NCBI RefSeq assembly: GCF_000224145.3
Contig: NC_020170.2
Span: forward strand, 2,971,589-3,035,588
Length of the DNA: 64,000 bases
From: Ciona intestinalis
Lineage: Eukaryota; Chordata; Ascidiacea; Phlebobranchia; Cionidae
Direction: 5' to 3'
Numbering within the stretch: the first letter of the stretch is position 1; each line of letters opens with the position of its first letter. The notes beneath the pieces are model-generated. The model saw only the letters and a program-made list of their open reading frames with translations. It did no database searches and was not told where the DNA came from. A program made the translations under genes and the position numbers. Shown in pieces: positions 24,545 to 35,827 of this stretch.

Positions 24545-25414
24545 CTAATTTCCAATTACTCTTCGTGTATATGGCATAACTTTACTTTCTCTAGATTTTT
24601 GTCTCTTTTCTTTCCTAATTTCGCTTTTATTTGATGCGGCACCGTCTTTGTTTCTTAACTCTGCTACCATTTTATTTTTTGTAGAGTTCTTTAGGTAATA
24701 AGGCCTTTTAATGCCTTGTTTAACTTTTTTCATTTCCTCTTTTTTCCATTTTCTCTCCTCTTCTCTCTTTTCCATTCTTTGTTTCTTAGCTATTTCTTGT
24801 TGCTCCATGCGAGACAACAAATACTTCAGTTGTTGTTGATCTTTCGTACCTCTTTTCGTCTTTTTCACTTGTTTTTTTAAATTTAACTTTTCCCTTTGTT
24901 TAATATTGTCCAAAAACTGATAGCGATTATTAAATAATTCTTCATTATATTCACTTCCACACAAATCATCAAACCGAGGATCTCTTGTGGCTGTTGCTGA
25001 TTTTGGAACAACGACCACTTGTCTCATTTTCGGGACTTTGATTTTGGAAGAGATTTCTTGCGGCCGATTTTTGTTTTCTCGTTTAAAAGTTTGTTGCTTA
25101 TTAGCATCACCTTTAAAAGATTTTGACAACATTTCGTTCTTGACTTTTTTAGCTCCAATTTGATCACAAATTTTGACCATGTCTTGAAGAGAAGCATTTT
25201 TATGTTTGGCTAAATTCTGCCAAATTTGGGGAGAATCGTCTGTTGTTTCATTAACAGGTTCTTCATTCTCAGATGGATCACTAGATTCGCTGTCCGTGTC
25301 TGTTGTGTCCTTATCGCTTTCTTCATCACTCATTTCATTATCATCATTATCTAGATTTATGTTTCTGGTGTGTAATTCGTTATCTGATTCTAACTGATCG
25401 TCAGATTCTGACAT
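24545..25414 (-). CDS. RRP36: Ribosomal RNA processing protein 36 homologue
   Basis: RRP36 is a nucleolar protein of the 90S pre-ribosome needed for early cleavages of pre-rRNA on the way to 18S rRNA. One uninterrupted frame codes for 289 residues (human 259). The N-terminal 60 residues are rich in Asp, Glu and Ser (for example DNDDNEMSDEESD). The conserved core begins at RDPRFDDLCG (144-153) and continues EYNEELFNNRYQFLDNIKQRE. It is followed by a long Lys/Glu/Arg-rich helix-forming stretch (KKTKRGTKDQQQLKYLLSRM, MEKREEERKWKKEEMKKVKQ) and the typical basic end GIKRPYYLKN and RRVIGN. The start is the first ATG in frame; a stop and intron-like sequence precede it. It converges with CEP41. Confidence 0.95.
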   Translation of the reverse strand: MSESDDQLESDNELHTRNINLDNDDNEMSDEESDKDTTDTDSESSDPSENEEPVNETTDDSPQIWQNLAKHKNASLQDMVKICDQIGAKKVKNEMLSKSFKGDANKQQTFKRENKNRPQEISSKIKVPKMRQVVVVPKSATATRDPRFDDLCGSEYNEELFNNRYQFLDNIKQREKLNLKKQVKKTKRGTKDQQQLKYLLSRMEQQEIAKKQRMEKREEERKWKKEEMKKVKQGIKRPYYLKNSTKNKMVAELRNKDGAASNKSEIRKEKRQKSRESKVMPYTRRVIGN

Positions 25415-25758
25415 GTTTACCTAAAAAAACGTCACTTTGCTGCTGAAGAGAAAGAATATATATAAACTTATTTATTCTTTCGTGGCGGTATAACGTCGCA
25501 AACGTCGGTAACGACAGTCGTTATAATAACATGGGACTATACAAAGAAGACGGAAAAATTTTTCCGCTAGAGGCGGTAATTATTTAAATTAAAAAATACG
25601 AAAAAACGAACAAAACAGCACTACAAAGTGTTAATAAGTGTAAAACAAATTAATTAAATAATAAAAATACCTTTCTAAATACATAAAACACTAGTAAGAA
25701 CATATTTCCCACATTAGGTCGGCTATATACGCTCTTTCGTTGTATTTACTGTCGTCCA

Positions 25759-25845
25759 GTCTGTGGTGTAGCGGTTTGCGTGCGGTCGTAAACTCTCTTT
25801 GTTTCATTTTTACCAGGTTCGAGTCCCGCACAGTGGAATACTTTT
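25759..25845 (+). repeat. tRNA-like (pseudo-tRNA) segment
   Basis: Contains an A box (TGGTGTAGCGG) and a B box (GGTTCGAGTCC) about 55 bases apart, with only imperfect pairing of the ends (CCAGTCTGTG against CACAGTGG). The T stem does not pair well, so it is a degenerate tRNA-derived sequence, not a functional tRNA gene. Confidence 0.6.
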
Positions 25846-25882
25846 TTATATTTTTTTTCAAGTTTTTTTTGTTTGACGAGTT

Positions 25883-25960
25883 TGGGGTTAGGGGTTAGTG
25901 TTAAGGGTTAGTGTTAAGGGTTAGGGTTTAGGGGTTAGGGGTTAGTGTTAGGGGTTTATA
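25883..25960 (+). repeat. Telomere-like GGGTTA-rich array
   Basis: Successive GGGGTTA, GGGGTTAGTGTTAA, GGGTTAGTGTTAA, GGGTTAGGGTTTA and GGGGTTAGGGGTTAG units resemble degenerate animal telomere repeats (TTAGGG). The array lies inside the inverted-repeat element. Confidence 0.75.
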
Positions 25961-26944
25961 TCTTATGTGTATAAACCGTGAAACTAACTGCTCCCCATAA
26001 AATAGAGAAACGAATTTGTCATCGCCTCCTAGCGGAAAAATTTTTCCGTCTTCTCTGTATAGCTCCATGTGTTATAATAAGTAATCAACTATAGTACAAT
26101 GACTACTCGGACTATTAGCCGATTACAAAAAAGTTAATACAAGACTCACAAACGTTGTTTAGACTTAACATAATTGTTATCTTAGACAGAAAATCAGTAA
26201 AAATCATAAATCTTAGGCAAAAAATGCTTTAGTGCATATACACAATACACATGGGACAATTGGGTAAAAGTAGGCGCCCGACTGGATCGCATGGAAAATA
26301 TTACAGCCCGATAGTGCCCCGCGTGCCCAATAATGGCGTTTGGTTGACGTAAGTAAGTAATGCGAAACAGGCCCATGATGTATATATCTTACCTGGTAGC
26401 ATATGTTTCTGACACAAATGTATCACTAAAACAATAACGTATTAAACGTCTTAAAGGTTTTACTGTGGCAAAATCTCTCACCTAAACATATCTATGATCA
26501 TAGTACAACATATCATAGTACACTAACATCTTAACTGTCTCACTTGAAGTTATTGGGACAAAATGTCTTACGGGAAAAACATACTTTTTGGACAACACTT
26601 TTTACAACGTTTTAAAGGTCTCACTTGGACATAATGTGTTTCATACACTTGTTCGAGACATTCTAATTATCTCGGCTCGGACATTTTGTCATGTTTTGTG
26701 TTTTTTTTTATCCACCATACGTTTTTTTACGCTTAGGTTATATTCACTTTATTCCAAATCGAAAATAAACATAAATGAAACATCGAGTGGTGCAATTAAG
26801 AAACATGCGGAAAGCTAAAATAATACAAACAACACAGCAACGCAAGTACAAAGCTATGCAGTTGTAAAAATCATTATGTGGAAGTTAGAAACATCAGTTC
26901 TTTTTTTTATCAACGCATTTAAAAATATTTTCTGCAATTATATA

Positions 26945-27135
26945 TAGTAGTGTGGGGGGACGCGACACCTTTAGCACATGGTATCTAAATATCCTGATCG
27001 TGTTTTAAATAATTAACAACGATCTATGGAAGTCATGAAGATGCGGTTTTATAAATTTTTGAATGTTCTTTGTTTACTACCAAAGGGACGAGAAAATAGA
27101 GTAAAAAGGTGTCCCGTCTTTCTCCACCGTACTAT
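26945..27135 (+). mobile_element. MITE, subfamily A
   Basis: Starts AGTAGTGTGGGGGGACGCGA and ends CCGTCTTTCTCCACCGTACT, with TA flanks. Confidence 0.88.
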
Positions 27136-27675
27136 AATTTACATTCATTTAAACCATCAAAATCAGTAAACCGCACGTAAGTTTATTATACAACGTTTGT
27201 GACGCCAATACAAATTCTGCAGGTGGCTTTCGTGGCTTAAACCTGGAACTTAAATGGCAGAATTGTGAAAAAATAAGTGCTATAGAATAGGAAGAAACAC
27301 ACACAGGGGCGTAAAAGAGCACCATGAGAAACTGGCGCGGAAGAAATTTGTAATGAGGTTCGTTTTTTCGTATTCTTTGCACCATGTCTTAGAAGCAAGG
27401 ACCCACGGTTTCTCTGTGTAACATTGTTTTTCATGTTATAGGAAGCTCCATAAGGAAAAAAAATGGCACGCGCCAAAGAGCATTAGTGTAGAGAAGTCAG
27501 CTTTTAGATTCATTTAATCTTTCAATTAATTTGCCCGTTAGGGATTTGATAATAGCCAATAAGAGTTCTTATATCTTTGTAACTTTTCGTGTAAAATAAG
27601 CTGTTGACGTAATACAGACAGTAGCTGTGTCCTGTTCCCCGTTCATGTCTGAGATTTCAATCTTTCTTTGAAACT

Positions 27676-30600
27676 TTAGCTCCAAGAAATGACTCGCGTG
27701 GCCGGTGTGACGACGAATGGCCGATTGGGATTAGTGGGACTGTTGTTGTACAGTGTCGTCTGTCTCGGAACAGCAATCATGGGTTCATGGTTCAAGTCCC
27801 GCGGGTGGCTTCCCGGATCGCTGCCAGGAATTATGACAGCGCTGGCTGGATCACGGCCAGTTAAGTTACCAGAATTGTCCAATTTTAAGCCGAGGTTATC
27901 AATATTTGAATTGTTTGAATCGGGAAAGCGATTGATTTTGTTTTTTGGCTTTTTCTGTTTTTCTGCAACTGGTGGTGCCGATTTCTGTTTATGCGGATCC
28001 ACTACAAAGTTTTTGGGTCGCGTTTCGCCAGGACTTTCAACATGGCGCAGTTTAATTGGCTTTACCGGAGATGTAGGCAAGACATTTACTTTGGTCTTGC
28101 TCTCCTGAAATTTTGGTGAATCTTGTCCGTCGCTGTCTCGGTTAATATTATTCCAAAACTCTCTGCTACTTTTTGCGGTTGGTTTATCTTCATAAGAACC
28201 TTGATGTAAATCCTGGTTTTCATTTTGTGAACTAGTTTGATGTTTTGTTGGTTTCTGTGCAGTAGGCGGCGGCTGCTTTTTGGTCTTTTTCGGTTTATTA
28301 ACAACACTGTAAACAGGTTCGTTATCAACTCTTTCGTTTCTGTCAATCGATTTTACTGAAGACTCCTTTTGCGGCTGTGTGTGTTTCTTTTCTACTTTCG
28401 TATCATCAATTGTTTCGTAAAGACCTACATCAACGTTGTTGTTGTTGTTGTTGTTGTTGTTGTTGCTGTTTCTCTTAAAGGAAGACGAAAATGATGATCT
28501 GTGCTCCGAAGATCGAGGGGAGGAGGAAGATGAGAGGCAAACATCCGAGAGATTTCCAACGAGATCAATGATGCTCCCAACACTACTTGTGTCGCTTTCA
28601 TCTTCATTTGTTCCGAGAGTAGAAGTTGATGACGTGGAGGTTTCTTCAAACACTTTGTCGTCTTCACCCTCGCTACTGTAAAGTTTAAATAATGATTATT
28701 ATAGTAAGGTAGGGGAAGACGGAATACCTTTAGCACATAATATCCAAATAATTTTATGTGTTTTAAACAATTAACAACGGTATAAGGGAGTCGTGAGGAT
28801 ACGGTTTTATAATTTTTTAATTATTTTTTGGTTACTATAGCAAATGGGACGAGAAAATAGAATGAAAAGATGCCCCATCTTCCCGAAAAAAAACTCCTTT
28901 TTTTAATCCTTGACAGTGACAGTCATGTTGCTGGACCACTGGTGCTATTTTTGGGGGGGATTATGTAAATTTAGTTTTTTTCAGAAATTTATCTAAATAT
29001 AGGAAACTAAGCAACGGAGTGGTTAGCGCGCCTGTTTTAAAGGATACGGGTTCGGGTCTCGACGCCCCTATATCATTCGGCATGCGTACTTTGGCAGGAC
29101 ACTCAAGAGTAGTTGCTTTAACTCAGTGGCTACTAATGAGTTGTGCAAATTATCTGTCATCCATATACCACTGTCAATACGAGGACGTGTGAACAAAGAA
29201 AATCCATGTTAATTATTTATGTCAAATAATTAGGTCACGCTGACCAGCATCAGGTGAGATGGTATTAGACGATGACCTGCTGGTCGACTTATGTTTAGTC
29301 AAATCCGGGAAATTATTAAATTATTTACAGCATGTATTTACATTCATGCACATTATGTCTGAAGCTATATATAGTAGGGTAGTGGAGACGGCACCTTTAG
29401 CACATAGTTTTTAAATATCCTGATCGTGTTTTAAACAATTAACAACAGTCTATGAAAGTCGCGGCGCTATACGCTTATATAACTTTAAAAATTCTTTGTG
29501 TACTACCAAATGTAACGAGAAAAGAGAGTGCAAACATGTCCCATTTTACTACATCATCTTTTAAAATCATTTTGAATAAAATAACTATAAGTCTGGGTAA
29601 TTCGAATATACAGCAAATCGACTGCATAATGTTGGATTTAAATAAAAAGTTTGAATTTTTATTCTATATCATTTCATATAAACACCCTAACAAAACGTCA
29701 ATAGAATTTTTGCTAATTCAACATTGGTTCGCTTCGGTGATTTTAGTTTTACCTTCAGATAAAAATAGCTCCCACGGGATTTCCATTTGCACTGTTACGG
29801 AGATTTGCGTACGAGTTGGTAGTACTTTTAATATCACGAAAAAGGTTAATGGCCTTTTTAAGAGATTGAATTTGAATAGATCAGACACTATATAGCGATA
29901 TGGATCTTTTTCTTGTTTTTTTTTATACACTACCTTGTAATTACTTCAGTTTAATTTACATCAGAAAACAATTGTCTACTATAAGTTACATATGTGTTAA
30001 CTTATAAGTGAAACCGAGGTGTATGAAACAGAACAGTTCTCTTGTTATAATACCGACTTTTGTTGCCCGTCACGCAATGAAAAATAGTCACATATTTTAT
30101 TCATTGATTCAAAAGGATTTTAAACACGCTTGCATTAACGCTATGCCAGTTCAATGTTTCTATGAATAAAACGGCACTTATCAAATTTACAAATTAGTAA
30201 TATTTTTTAACTTAGTATGCTTTTCAAAGCCCCAACTAAAGTTTTGCATATGATTTAAAGCGTAACCTCAATTTTTCCGTTTCATTACCCATACACCCAC
30301 TAAACAAACGGCTCCTTCTATGTGTATATTCACATGCCTGACTGTTTTCGCTCTGCCCTCGAACAAAACAGATGAATTTACTTAATTACCTAATTTGCCA
30401 TTCGTCGTCCAGCTTAAGTACGTCGTCTAAGAAACGAATTGATTCACGTTCCTTCGGCGTCAGTGCTCTCATGCTTGAAGTTACGTGCATATCCCGACTC
30501 GCCTGCGACATAGAACGTAACTTTATAACATAGCTAAAGAATTCTATTTAAATAAGAGACTGACGATGCCATTTAAGCGAAATATATTTCTCTATTAATA

Positions 30601-33600
30601 ACTAGTGGTTGGACTTGATTTTTGTTGGCTACGTTTTCGTAGCACCAGATCATTACTGTATTTCACTATATACAAGAATCGTTCAACTATATGAACATCA
30701 GATCAGGGTCAGATTCGCGGAAATTAAGTCAAAGCTAAAGAAATGTTTATAATTATGGTACAGTACTGTGGGGTAAAATGGGATACTATTAGCACCTATA
30801 TTCCATATTTTCTGATTGTGTTTTGAACTATTACCAACGCTCTTTTAAAGTCGTGATGATACAGGTATATTATTCTATGTTGTCATTTGTTTATTTCTGT
30901 ATGGAATAAAAAAAACAGCAAAACATGGACCATCTTACCCCAACCTACTTTAAGCACGAAAGTATGTTTTTAGTCTGTTTAAAGTTATATAATTGTAGCA
31001 AAATTTCTTAACAAGTTTAGATCCGTGCTAACAATACAATAACTTGCTATATACACATTGAATAAAAATACTCAAAGTCATCGTTTACTATACAGAAACG
31101 TACACACTATACAGTATCGTGGCAACAGTTATATGAGCACGACACTGAACTCTGTACCGGTTGTATTCTAACACCCAAACAGTACAATAAATCTCCATTG
31201 TTACGTCACAATATACGCATTTCAAACAGGGCAATATATGAATCACCGCCAGTACAGTGCTAGTTTATTACGTTATAATACCTGTCTTTCTTTCTTCACA
31301 GAGAGTAACCCTCGACCAATGTTATTGCTAGTTGTCCTGCTTTTTGACGAATCGGTGCTCGACTCCGACGACTTGGAAGAAAGCTGGTCCTTGCCTGTAC
31401 ATTTATAGGAAAATATTTACGATCAAAATGTAGGCGTGAGAAACAGCTGGGGTTTTGGTTTAGGTGTCCGTCTTGTTATCCAGTATTTTAAATTGGGTGT
31501 TTTATACTTTGGTTTCGGGTTTTTAGTATAGTACTATGGTGTAAGATGGATACGTTTAGTATATATATATCCCATATTTCCTGATTATGTTTTTAACAAT
31601 TAAAAATGCCTTTTTCAGGGGCTTTGGTCATATAATTCTGTAAATACTATTTTACCGTCAAATTGCAGGAGCAAAGAGAATGAAAAGTGTACCATGTTAC
31701 CCCAGCCTAGTATATATTATAGAGTCTATAGACAGTGTTATTTAAAGTTATATCTATTTGACTGTGATTGTTTCTTTATTTGAGCATGTATGTAATACCA
31801 GTGCAAATACTATATATAGTAGGGTGGGGGAAGATGGGACACCTTTAGCACATAATATCCAAATATCCTGATCTTGTTTTAAATAATTAACAACGGTCTA
31901 CAGGAGTCGTGAGGATACGGTTTTATAATTCTTTGAATTTTCTTTGTTTACTACCAAATGGGACGAGAAAACAGAATGAAAAAGTGTCCCATCTTCCCCC
32001 ACCCTGCTATATATATATATATAGCCTATATATATGCATTGTGTGATTAAGGCACCGAATGTTTAAACAAGTCATCTGGAAATCCTCGCTTTCAATTTAT
32101 ACTAAATCAAAATTCCATGAATTGTAATATTAATACAAACATAAACGGCTTGTTCTAGGAATTTCGACACTGGATATTACTAAAACGAAACTGGAATATC
32201 AGAATGAAAACTCAGAATACCGTGGATTCCATCCTATATATAGTAGGGTGGGGGTAGAAGGGACACCTTTAGCACATAATATCCAAATATTTAATATCCA
32301 AAAAATGAGAATACAGTTTTAAATCCTTGAATTTTGTTTGTTTACCACCAAATAGGTCAAGAAAATAAAATGAAAAGGCGTCCCATCACTCCTCAACATA
32401 CTTGTGACAAGAGGAGAAAAATGGCCAATACCCCGAACACGCGGTATGTACAAGCAAACAAACGACACACACATTCAGAGATTGGCTAGATTGATCAAAT
32501 ACGTATACGAACAAACCGTTTGTTTTCGCTTTCCTTCCGTTTTTAAACGATCCATTGTTTGTATGTTCAACTTGAATGGCGTGTCCGTTGGATTTTTGGA
32601 CTCCGTTGGTTATCTTGTGCATCTTGTTTACATTCATGTTTGGGGCTGTTGAAGCTCGGGCGTGATTGGTAGTCTGATAATTTAGTTTAAGATTTTTTAA
32701 AGGCAATTGCAGCTTGAAAAAAGTCGAAAACGAAAACGAAAAAGTACAAATAGTATTGCAGGGTAAGCAATCTAAGCAATTACGAACGTTCTTTAGAGTC
32801 GGGGGGGGGGTTTATATAATTCTATAAATATTCTTTGTTCAAAATGGTCGAAGAAAGAGAATAAAAACACGACCCGTCTTGCCCTAACCTAATACAATTA
32901 ATATAATTGCATAATCTATAGCACGGTCATATGTATACTATTATACACCACATGTTCTTGTCAAAAACAAGGAAAAATGTTCACACGATTAAAGAACAGT
33001 CCGATTGCTGCAAAAAATATAAACCTTATTTTAGCAAAACATGGAAGGCGTATTTATTATCAAACACTCTTTGATATTTAATCATGTAGGTACCTTTTGT
33101 TGAATTTTAATAAACACGGAGTACATATACAAGGTATTTGGAGCGTAAAGTCAAGTCCAAGCGTAACAACATTGCTGTCAGATCAGCCGAAACACAAGTT
33201 CAAGTGTTTACCTGTTTCGGGGCGCTTGGCGGTGGGCCTATGTATTTCATTTCCTGTCCATTAGAACGTATACCAGTTCGGTCAAACTCTGAAAATGAAA
33301 ATAAACCGTCATATAGTACTGTGGAGTAAGATGGGTACCGATAGTACATAAAACCCATATACAGTGATCGTGTATTTATCAATTAACAACAATCTTCCAA
33401 CGTCGTACCGTTGCGGTTATATAGTTCTGTGAAATTCTTTGTTTACTGCCAAATGGGGCGAGAAAAGAGAATGAAAACATGTTCTATCCTACCCACCCTA
33501 CTATATAAGTTTATATTAAGCGTGGAGTTTCGTCAGATAATAAATTACATTCCTGAGTGACGGCAGCTTATACACAAATATTGGCACAGCGAGCTTTTAT

Positions 33601-34487
33601 TTCCACCCAAAATTTACACGACACTACTTTGCAGTTATGTAGAATTTTGGAACTTAGCAATATATAAAACACTTGGAACATTACTTAACCAAAGTTTAGA
33701 TTTTCCATTAACATGTGTTTAAAATCATTTACGAGTTAAAATGCACTTAAATCATTAAATTGCATTAGAATATGATCCCCTGCCACTGACCTAATACTTA
33801 AATAAAAACAAATAAATACAGATACAGTATCAAAATAAACTTTTGCAAATGTTAAACGCATCCTTTATCTTGCTATGTTCTGAAGTAACTTGTAGCAAAG
33901 TAAAGATAGAATTAAGGCCACAAAGCTTTTGATTTCTTTACGCAAGCACACAATAGCTCGGTTGTAACAACACACAGCGGGGTGGTGACAATGGGACATC
34001 GGCGAATAGTATTACATTTCGGTAACCACAATCGACAAAATAGGTATTGAAGGTTAGAATACTGTAGGGGAAGACGAGACATCTTTATCACATGGAGTCT
34101 AAATATTCTGATCTTGTTTTAAAGAATAAACAATGGGCTATGGGAGTTGGGAGGATACAGTTTTATAATTCTTTGAATGTTCTTTGTTTAGCTACCAAAT
34201 GGGACGAAAAATGGAATTAAAAAGTGTCCCATCTTTCTCCACCCTAATATATATTTAATAATAAAGTCTGGTATTACTCACTAGACAAAATACTCATTCA
34301 AAGTTAAATGTAATAAAATCTGATATTACTCACCGCTGAGAGACGGGTGTGAGATCGTAGGGTCTAATTTCGGCCATAAGGCCTCGGTTCTCTGTGAAGA
34401 TCTCATTTGCTTTAACGCTGGCATTCCCCTCAACGGTGCTGGTTCACGCGCTATCTCTGATTTATTTCGTTTCAGTTTGGACATCAT
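27676..34487 (-). CDS. Ser/Asn-rich adaptor-like protein with PROSER2/SARG-type motif
   Basis: Five coding exons on the minus strand: 34334-34487, 33212-33288, 31282-31389, 30390-30502 and 27676-28675, giving 483 residues. The first ATG (ATGATG) follows an acceptor, so a noncoding exon lies upstream. The only family-like stretch is LTPKERESIRFLDDVLKLDD (127-146), which resembles the 'LT.EE.....FEETI.SLD' motif that I recall from vertebrate PROSER2 and SARG; this is a weak match. The rest looks disordered: a Ser-rich region, an Asn tract coded by AAC repeats, Pro/Lys-rich stretches, and tyrosines in GLYETIDD and PVYSVVNK that could be phosphorylated docking sites. At exon 3 the acceptor is ambiguous (CAGGCAAG): only use of the inner AAG keeps the frame. 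An intracellular scaffold role is inference. Confidence 0.72.
28433..28466. repeat. (GTT)n trinucleotide repeat coding an Asn tract
   Basis: About ten GTT units on the plus strand are read as AAC on the minus strand and give a poly-asparagine run in the adaptor-like protein. Confidence 0.9.
28702..28886 (+). mobile_element. MITE, subfamily A, 3' end lost
   Basis: Starts AGTAAGGTAGGGGAAGACGG. The right inverted repeat stops at GCCCCATCTTCCC and runs into an A tract. It lies in the last intron of the adaptor-like gene, 27 bases beyond the exon edge. Confidence 0.85.
28990..29300 (+). mobile_element. tRNA-derived SINE, second type
   Basis: A box GCAACGGAGTGGTTAGCGCG and B box GGGTTCGGGTC. The body differs from the other SINEs (GCATGCGTACTTTGGCAGGA, AGTGGCTACTAATGAGTTGT, GCTGACCAGCATCAGGTGAG). 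It lies in the last intron of the adaptor-like gene. Confidence 0.75.
29372..29553 (+). mobile_element. MITE, subfamily A
   Basis: Starts AGTAGGGTAGTGGAGACGGC, keeps TAGCACATAG and TTGTGTACTACCAAATG, and ends CATGTCCCATTTTACTAC. Its body supplies the start of a chance open frame at 29452. Confidence 0.82.
29973..30095 (+). repeat. SINE tail, forward
   Basis: Contains ATAAGTTACATATGTGTTAA, CCGAGGTGTATGAAACAGAA and TTGTTATAATACCGAC. Confidence 0.65.
30763..30952 (+). mobile_element. MITE, subfamily B
   Basis: Starts AGTACTGTGGGGTAAAATGG and ends CCATCTTACCCCAACCTACT. Confidence 0.88.
31528..31712 (+). mobile_element. MITE, subfamily B
   Basis: Starts TAGTACTATGGTGTAAGATG and ends CCATGTTACCCCAGCCTAGT. 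Confidence 0.85.
31816..32010 (+). mobile_element. MITE, subfamily A, near consensus
   Basis: One of the best preserved copies: AGTAGGGTGGGGGAAGATGG at left and CCATCTTCCCCCACCCTGCT at right, inside TATATA flanks. Confidence 0.95.
32240..32403 (+). mobile_element. MITE, subfamily A, internally shortened
   Basis: Starts AGTAGGGTGGGGGTAGAAGG and ends TCCCATCACTCCTCAACATA. The segment normally reading GATCGTGTTTTAAACAATTA is missing. Confidence 0.82.
32772..32895 (+). mobile_element. MITE, subfamily B, 5' truncated
   Basis: Lacks the left end. It keeps TTACGAACGTTCTTTAGAGTC, a run of ten G, and GACCCGTCTTGCCCTAACCT. Confidence 0.72.
33314..33506 (+). mobile_element. MITE, subfamily B
   Basis: Starts AGTACTGTGGAGTAAGATGG and ends TATCCTACCCACCCTACTAT. 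It lies about 26 bases upstream of exon 2 of the adaptor-like gene in its direction of transcription. Confidence 0.87.
34063..34250 (+). mobile_element. MITE, subfamily A
   Basis: The left end is worn (ACTGTAGGGGAAGACGAGAC); the right reads GTCCCATCTTTCTCCACCCT. Confidence 0.83.
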
Positions 34488-35082
34488 CTTGAAAGGTGAA
34501 ACATTAACTCATTTGCCAAATATATCACTCGAGAGAGATACTGCAGAGTACTTGGTATCAAACCGCAAGTAACCTATGTGTGCTCATACCCACTGTGGAC
34601 TGTGGTATCACTATGCAATTAAAACGGTAAAATTAGAGCTGTCAGATACATCGTTCCTTTCCAGGTATTACTCTAATCATGCACTTTGACTTCAAATACA
34701 ATGAAAAGTATCCAAAATAATAAGAATTTGATACATACATCACAGCGCAAAATATTAAATTACATGCTTTAATAGTAATACTATCGAACTACACGGCCTG
34801 AAATTGTCTGCTTTCTCTCGGAATAAATTGAAAAACAGACTCTGTGATGCCCGAGGCCAGGTTAACTTACATTTCAAGATTAACTGCTTTCTAAACCGGC
34901 AGCTCCGCGGGTTTTCTGACTGACTTTACCGATAAAAAAAATTTGGAACAAAATTCGCAACTTGCTTGGACTGTATAGTGTAACTGTAAACATTGAAAAG
35001 TAGCCCTTTGGGAAATACGGGTAATGAGATCACTGTTGTGGTTTGAAAGCATATCGACTGCCTCGATCACCAGCTGATGTAT

Positions 35083-35226
35083 AGTAGGGTGGGAAAGATG
35101 GGACACATTTGCATTCTACTTTCTCGTCTTATTTAGTAGTAAACAAAGCACACTCAAAGAATTATAAAAAATCGTATCCTTACGACTCCCCATGAGCCGT
35201 TGTTAATTGTTTTAAACACGATCAGG
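35083..35226 (-). mobile_element. MITE, subfamily A, truncated
   Basis: Starts AGTAGGGTGGGAAAGATGGG and breaks off at AAACACGATCAGG, so one end is lost. Confidence 0.82.
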
Positions 35227-35632
35227 TTTTGACTTTCGTTCATGTAACCAAAATACTTATAAAACTATGATGCTACGCATGTATATAACTAGCATTAAAG
35301 CATTTAACATTTTCTCTCTCTTTCGCTGGTGTGACTTCTGTATTTATCTGATTCGAACAAAACGCATAACGAGCCGCCATACATGTTTACATACTAAAGA
35401 GCTCGACAGACGGCTGCAATATATCTTTGCGACAATGACGGCTATATGCCACTTTATAAAGCAGCTTGAACTGTTGACGCGGTTCATAGTGCACCCGCAT
35501 AGTCAAAGGCCAATTTCCGACATGCTGCATAAAACCAAGGCCAAAAGTCTTGCATTTTCCCTCTGTCATATACCTCAACAATACAGAATCAAAAACACTG
35601 TTAAATAGTCGCTATATGCATATACTTAATGT

Positions 35633-35827
35633 ATAGTAGGGTGGGGAAAGATGGGACACCTTTAGCACATAATATCCAAATATCGTGTTCATGTTTTCAA
35701 TAATTAACAGTGGTTTAAGAGAGTCGTGAGGATACGGTTTTGTAATTCTTTAAATGTACTTTGTTTACTACCAAATTTAACGAGAAAATCGAATGATAAG
35801 GTGTCCCATCTCCCCCCACCCTACTAT
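35633..35827 (+). mobile_element. MITE, subfamily A
   Basis: AGTAGGGTGGGGAAAGATGG at left and CCATCTCCCCCCACCCTACT at right, inside TA flanks. Confidence 0.92.

Larger units (their letters stand above)
25530..26071. mobile_element. Inverted-repeat element with tRNA-like and telomere-like parts
   Basis: About 50-bp terminal inverted repeats: the left begins CATGGGACTATACAAAGAAG and continues ACGGAAAAATTTTTCCGCTA; the right ends TAGCGGAAAAATTTTTCCGT then CTTCTCTGTATAGCTCCATG. A direct repeat TTATAATAA flanks it (25521-25529 and 26072-26080), as expected of a target-site duplication. Inside are a tRNA-like stretch (25759-25845) and a run of GGGTTA-type units (25883-25960). No protein is coded. 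The TIRs and flanking repeat fit a non-autonomous DNA transposon; the superfamily cannot be told from what is visible. Confidence 0.78.
25415..27675. other. Intergenic region between RRP36 and the adaptor-like gene
   Basis: Holds the composite inverted-repeat element at 25530-26071, one MITE at 26945-27135, and AT-rich sequence with no recognisable gene. Short frames at 26194-26376, 26588-26818 and 27149-27476 show no motif. Confidence 0.6.

Noticed and set aside
25759-25845. Possible intron-containing tRNA gene
   Set aside because: A and B boxes are good, but acceptor and T stems do not pair properly; called a tRNA-derived repeat.
28425-28736. Open frames on both strands across the GTT repeat
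   Set aside because: They arise from the Ser/Asn-rich codons of the real minus-strand exon read in other frames.
29452-29895. Open frame of 147 codons on the plus strand
   Set aside because: Its first third is MITE sequence and the rest is AT-rich with no motif; it lies in an intron of the adaptor-like gene.
35267-35608. 113-codon frame on the plus strand
   Set aside because: No domain, no splice partners, and frames of similar size on the other strand.
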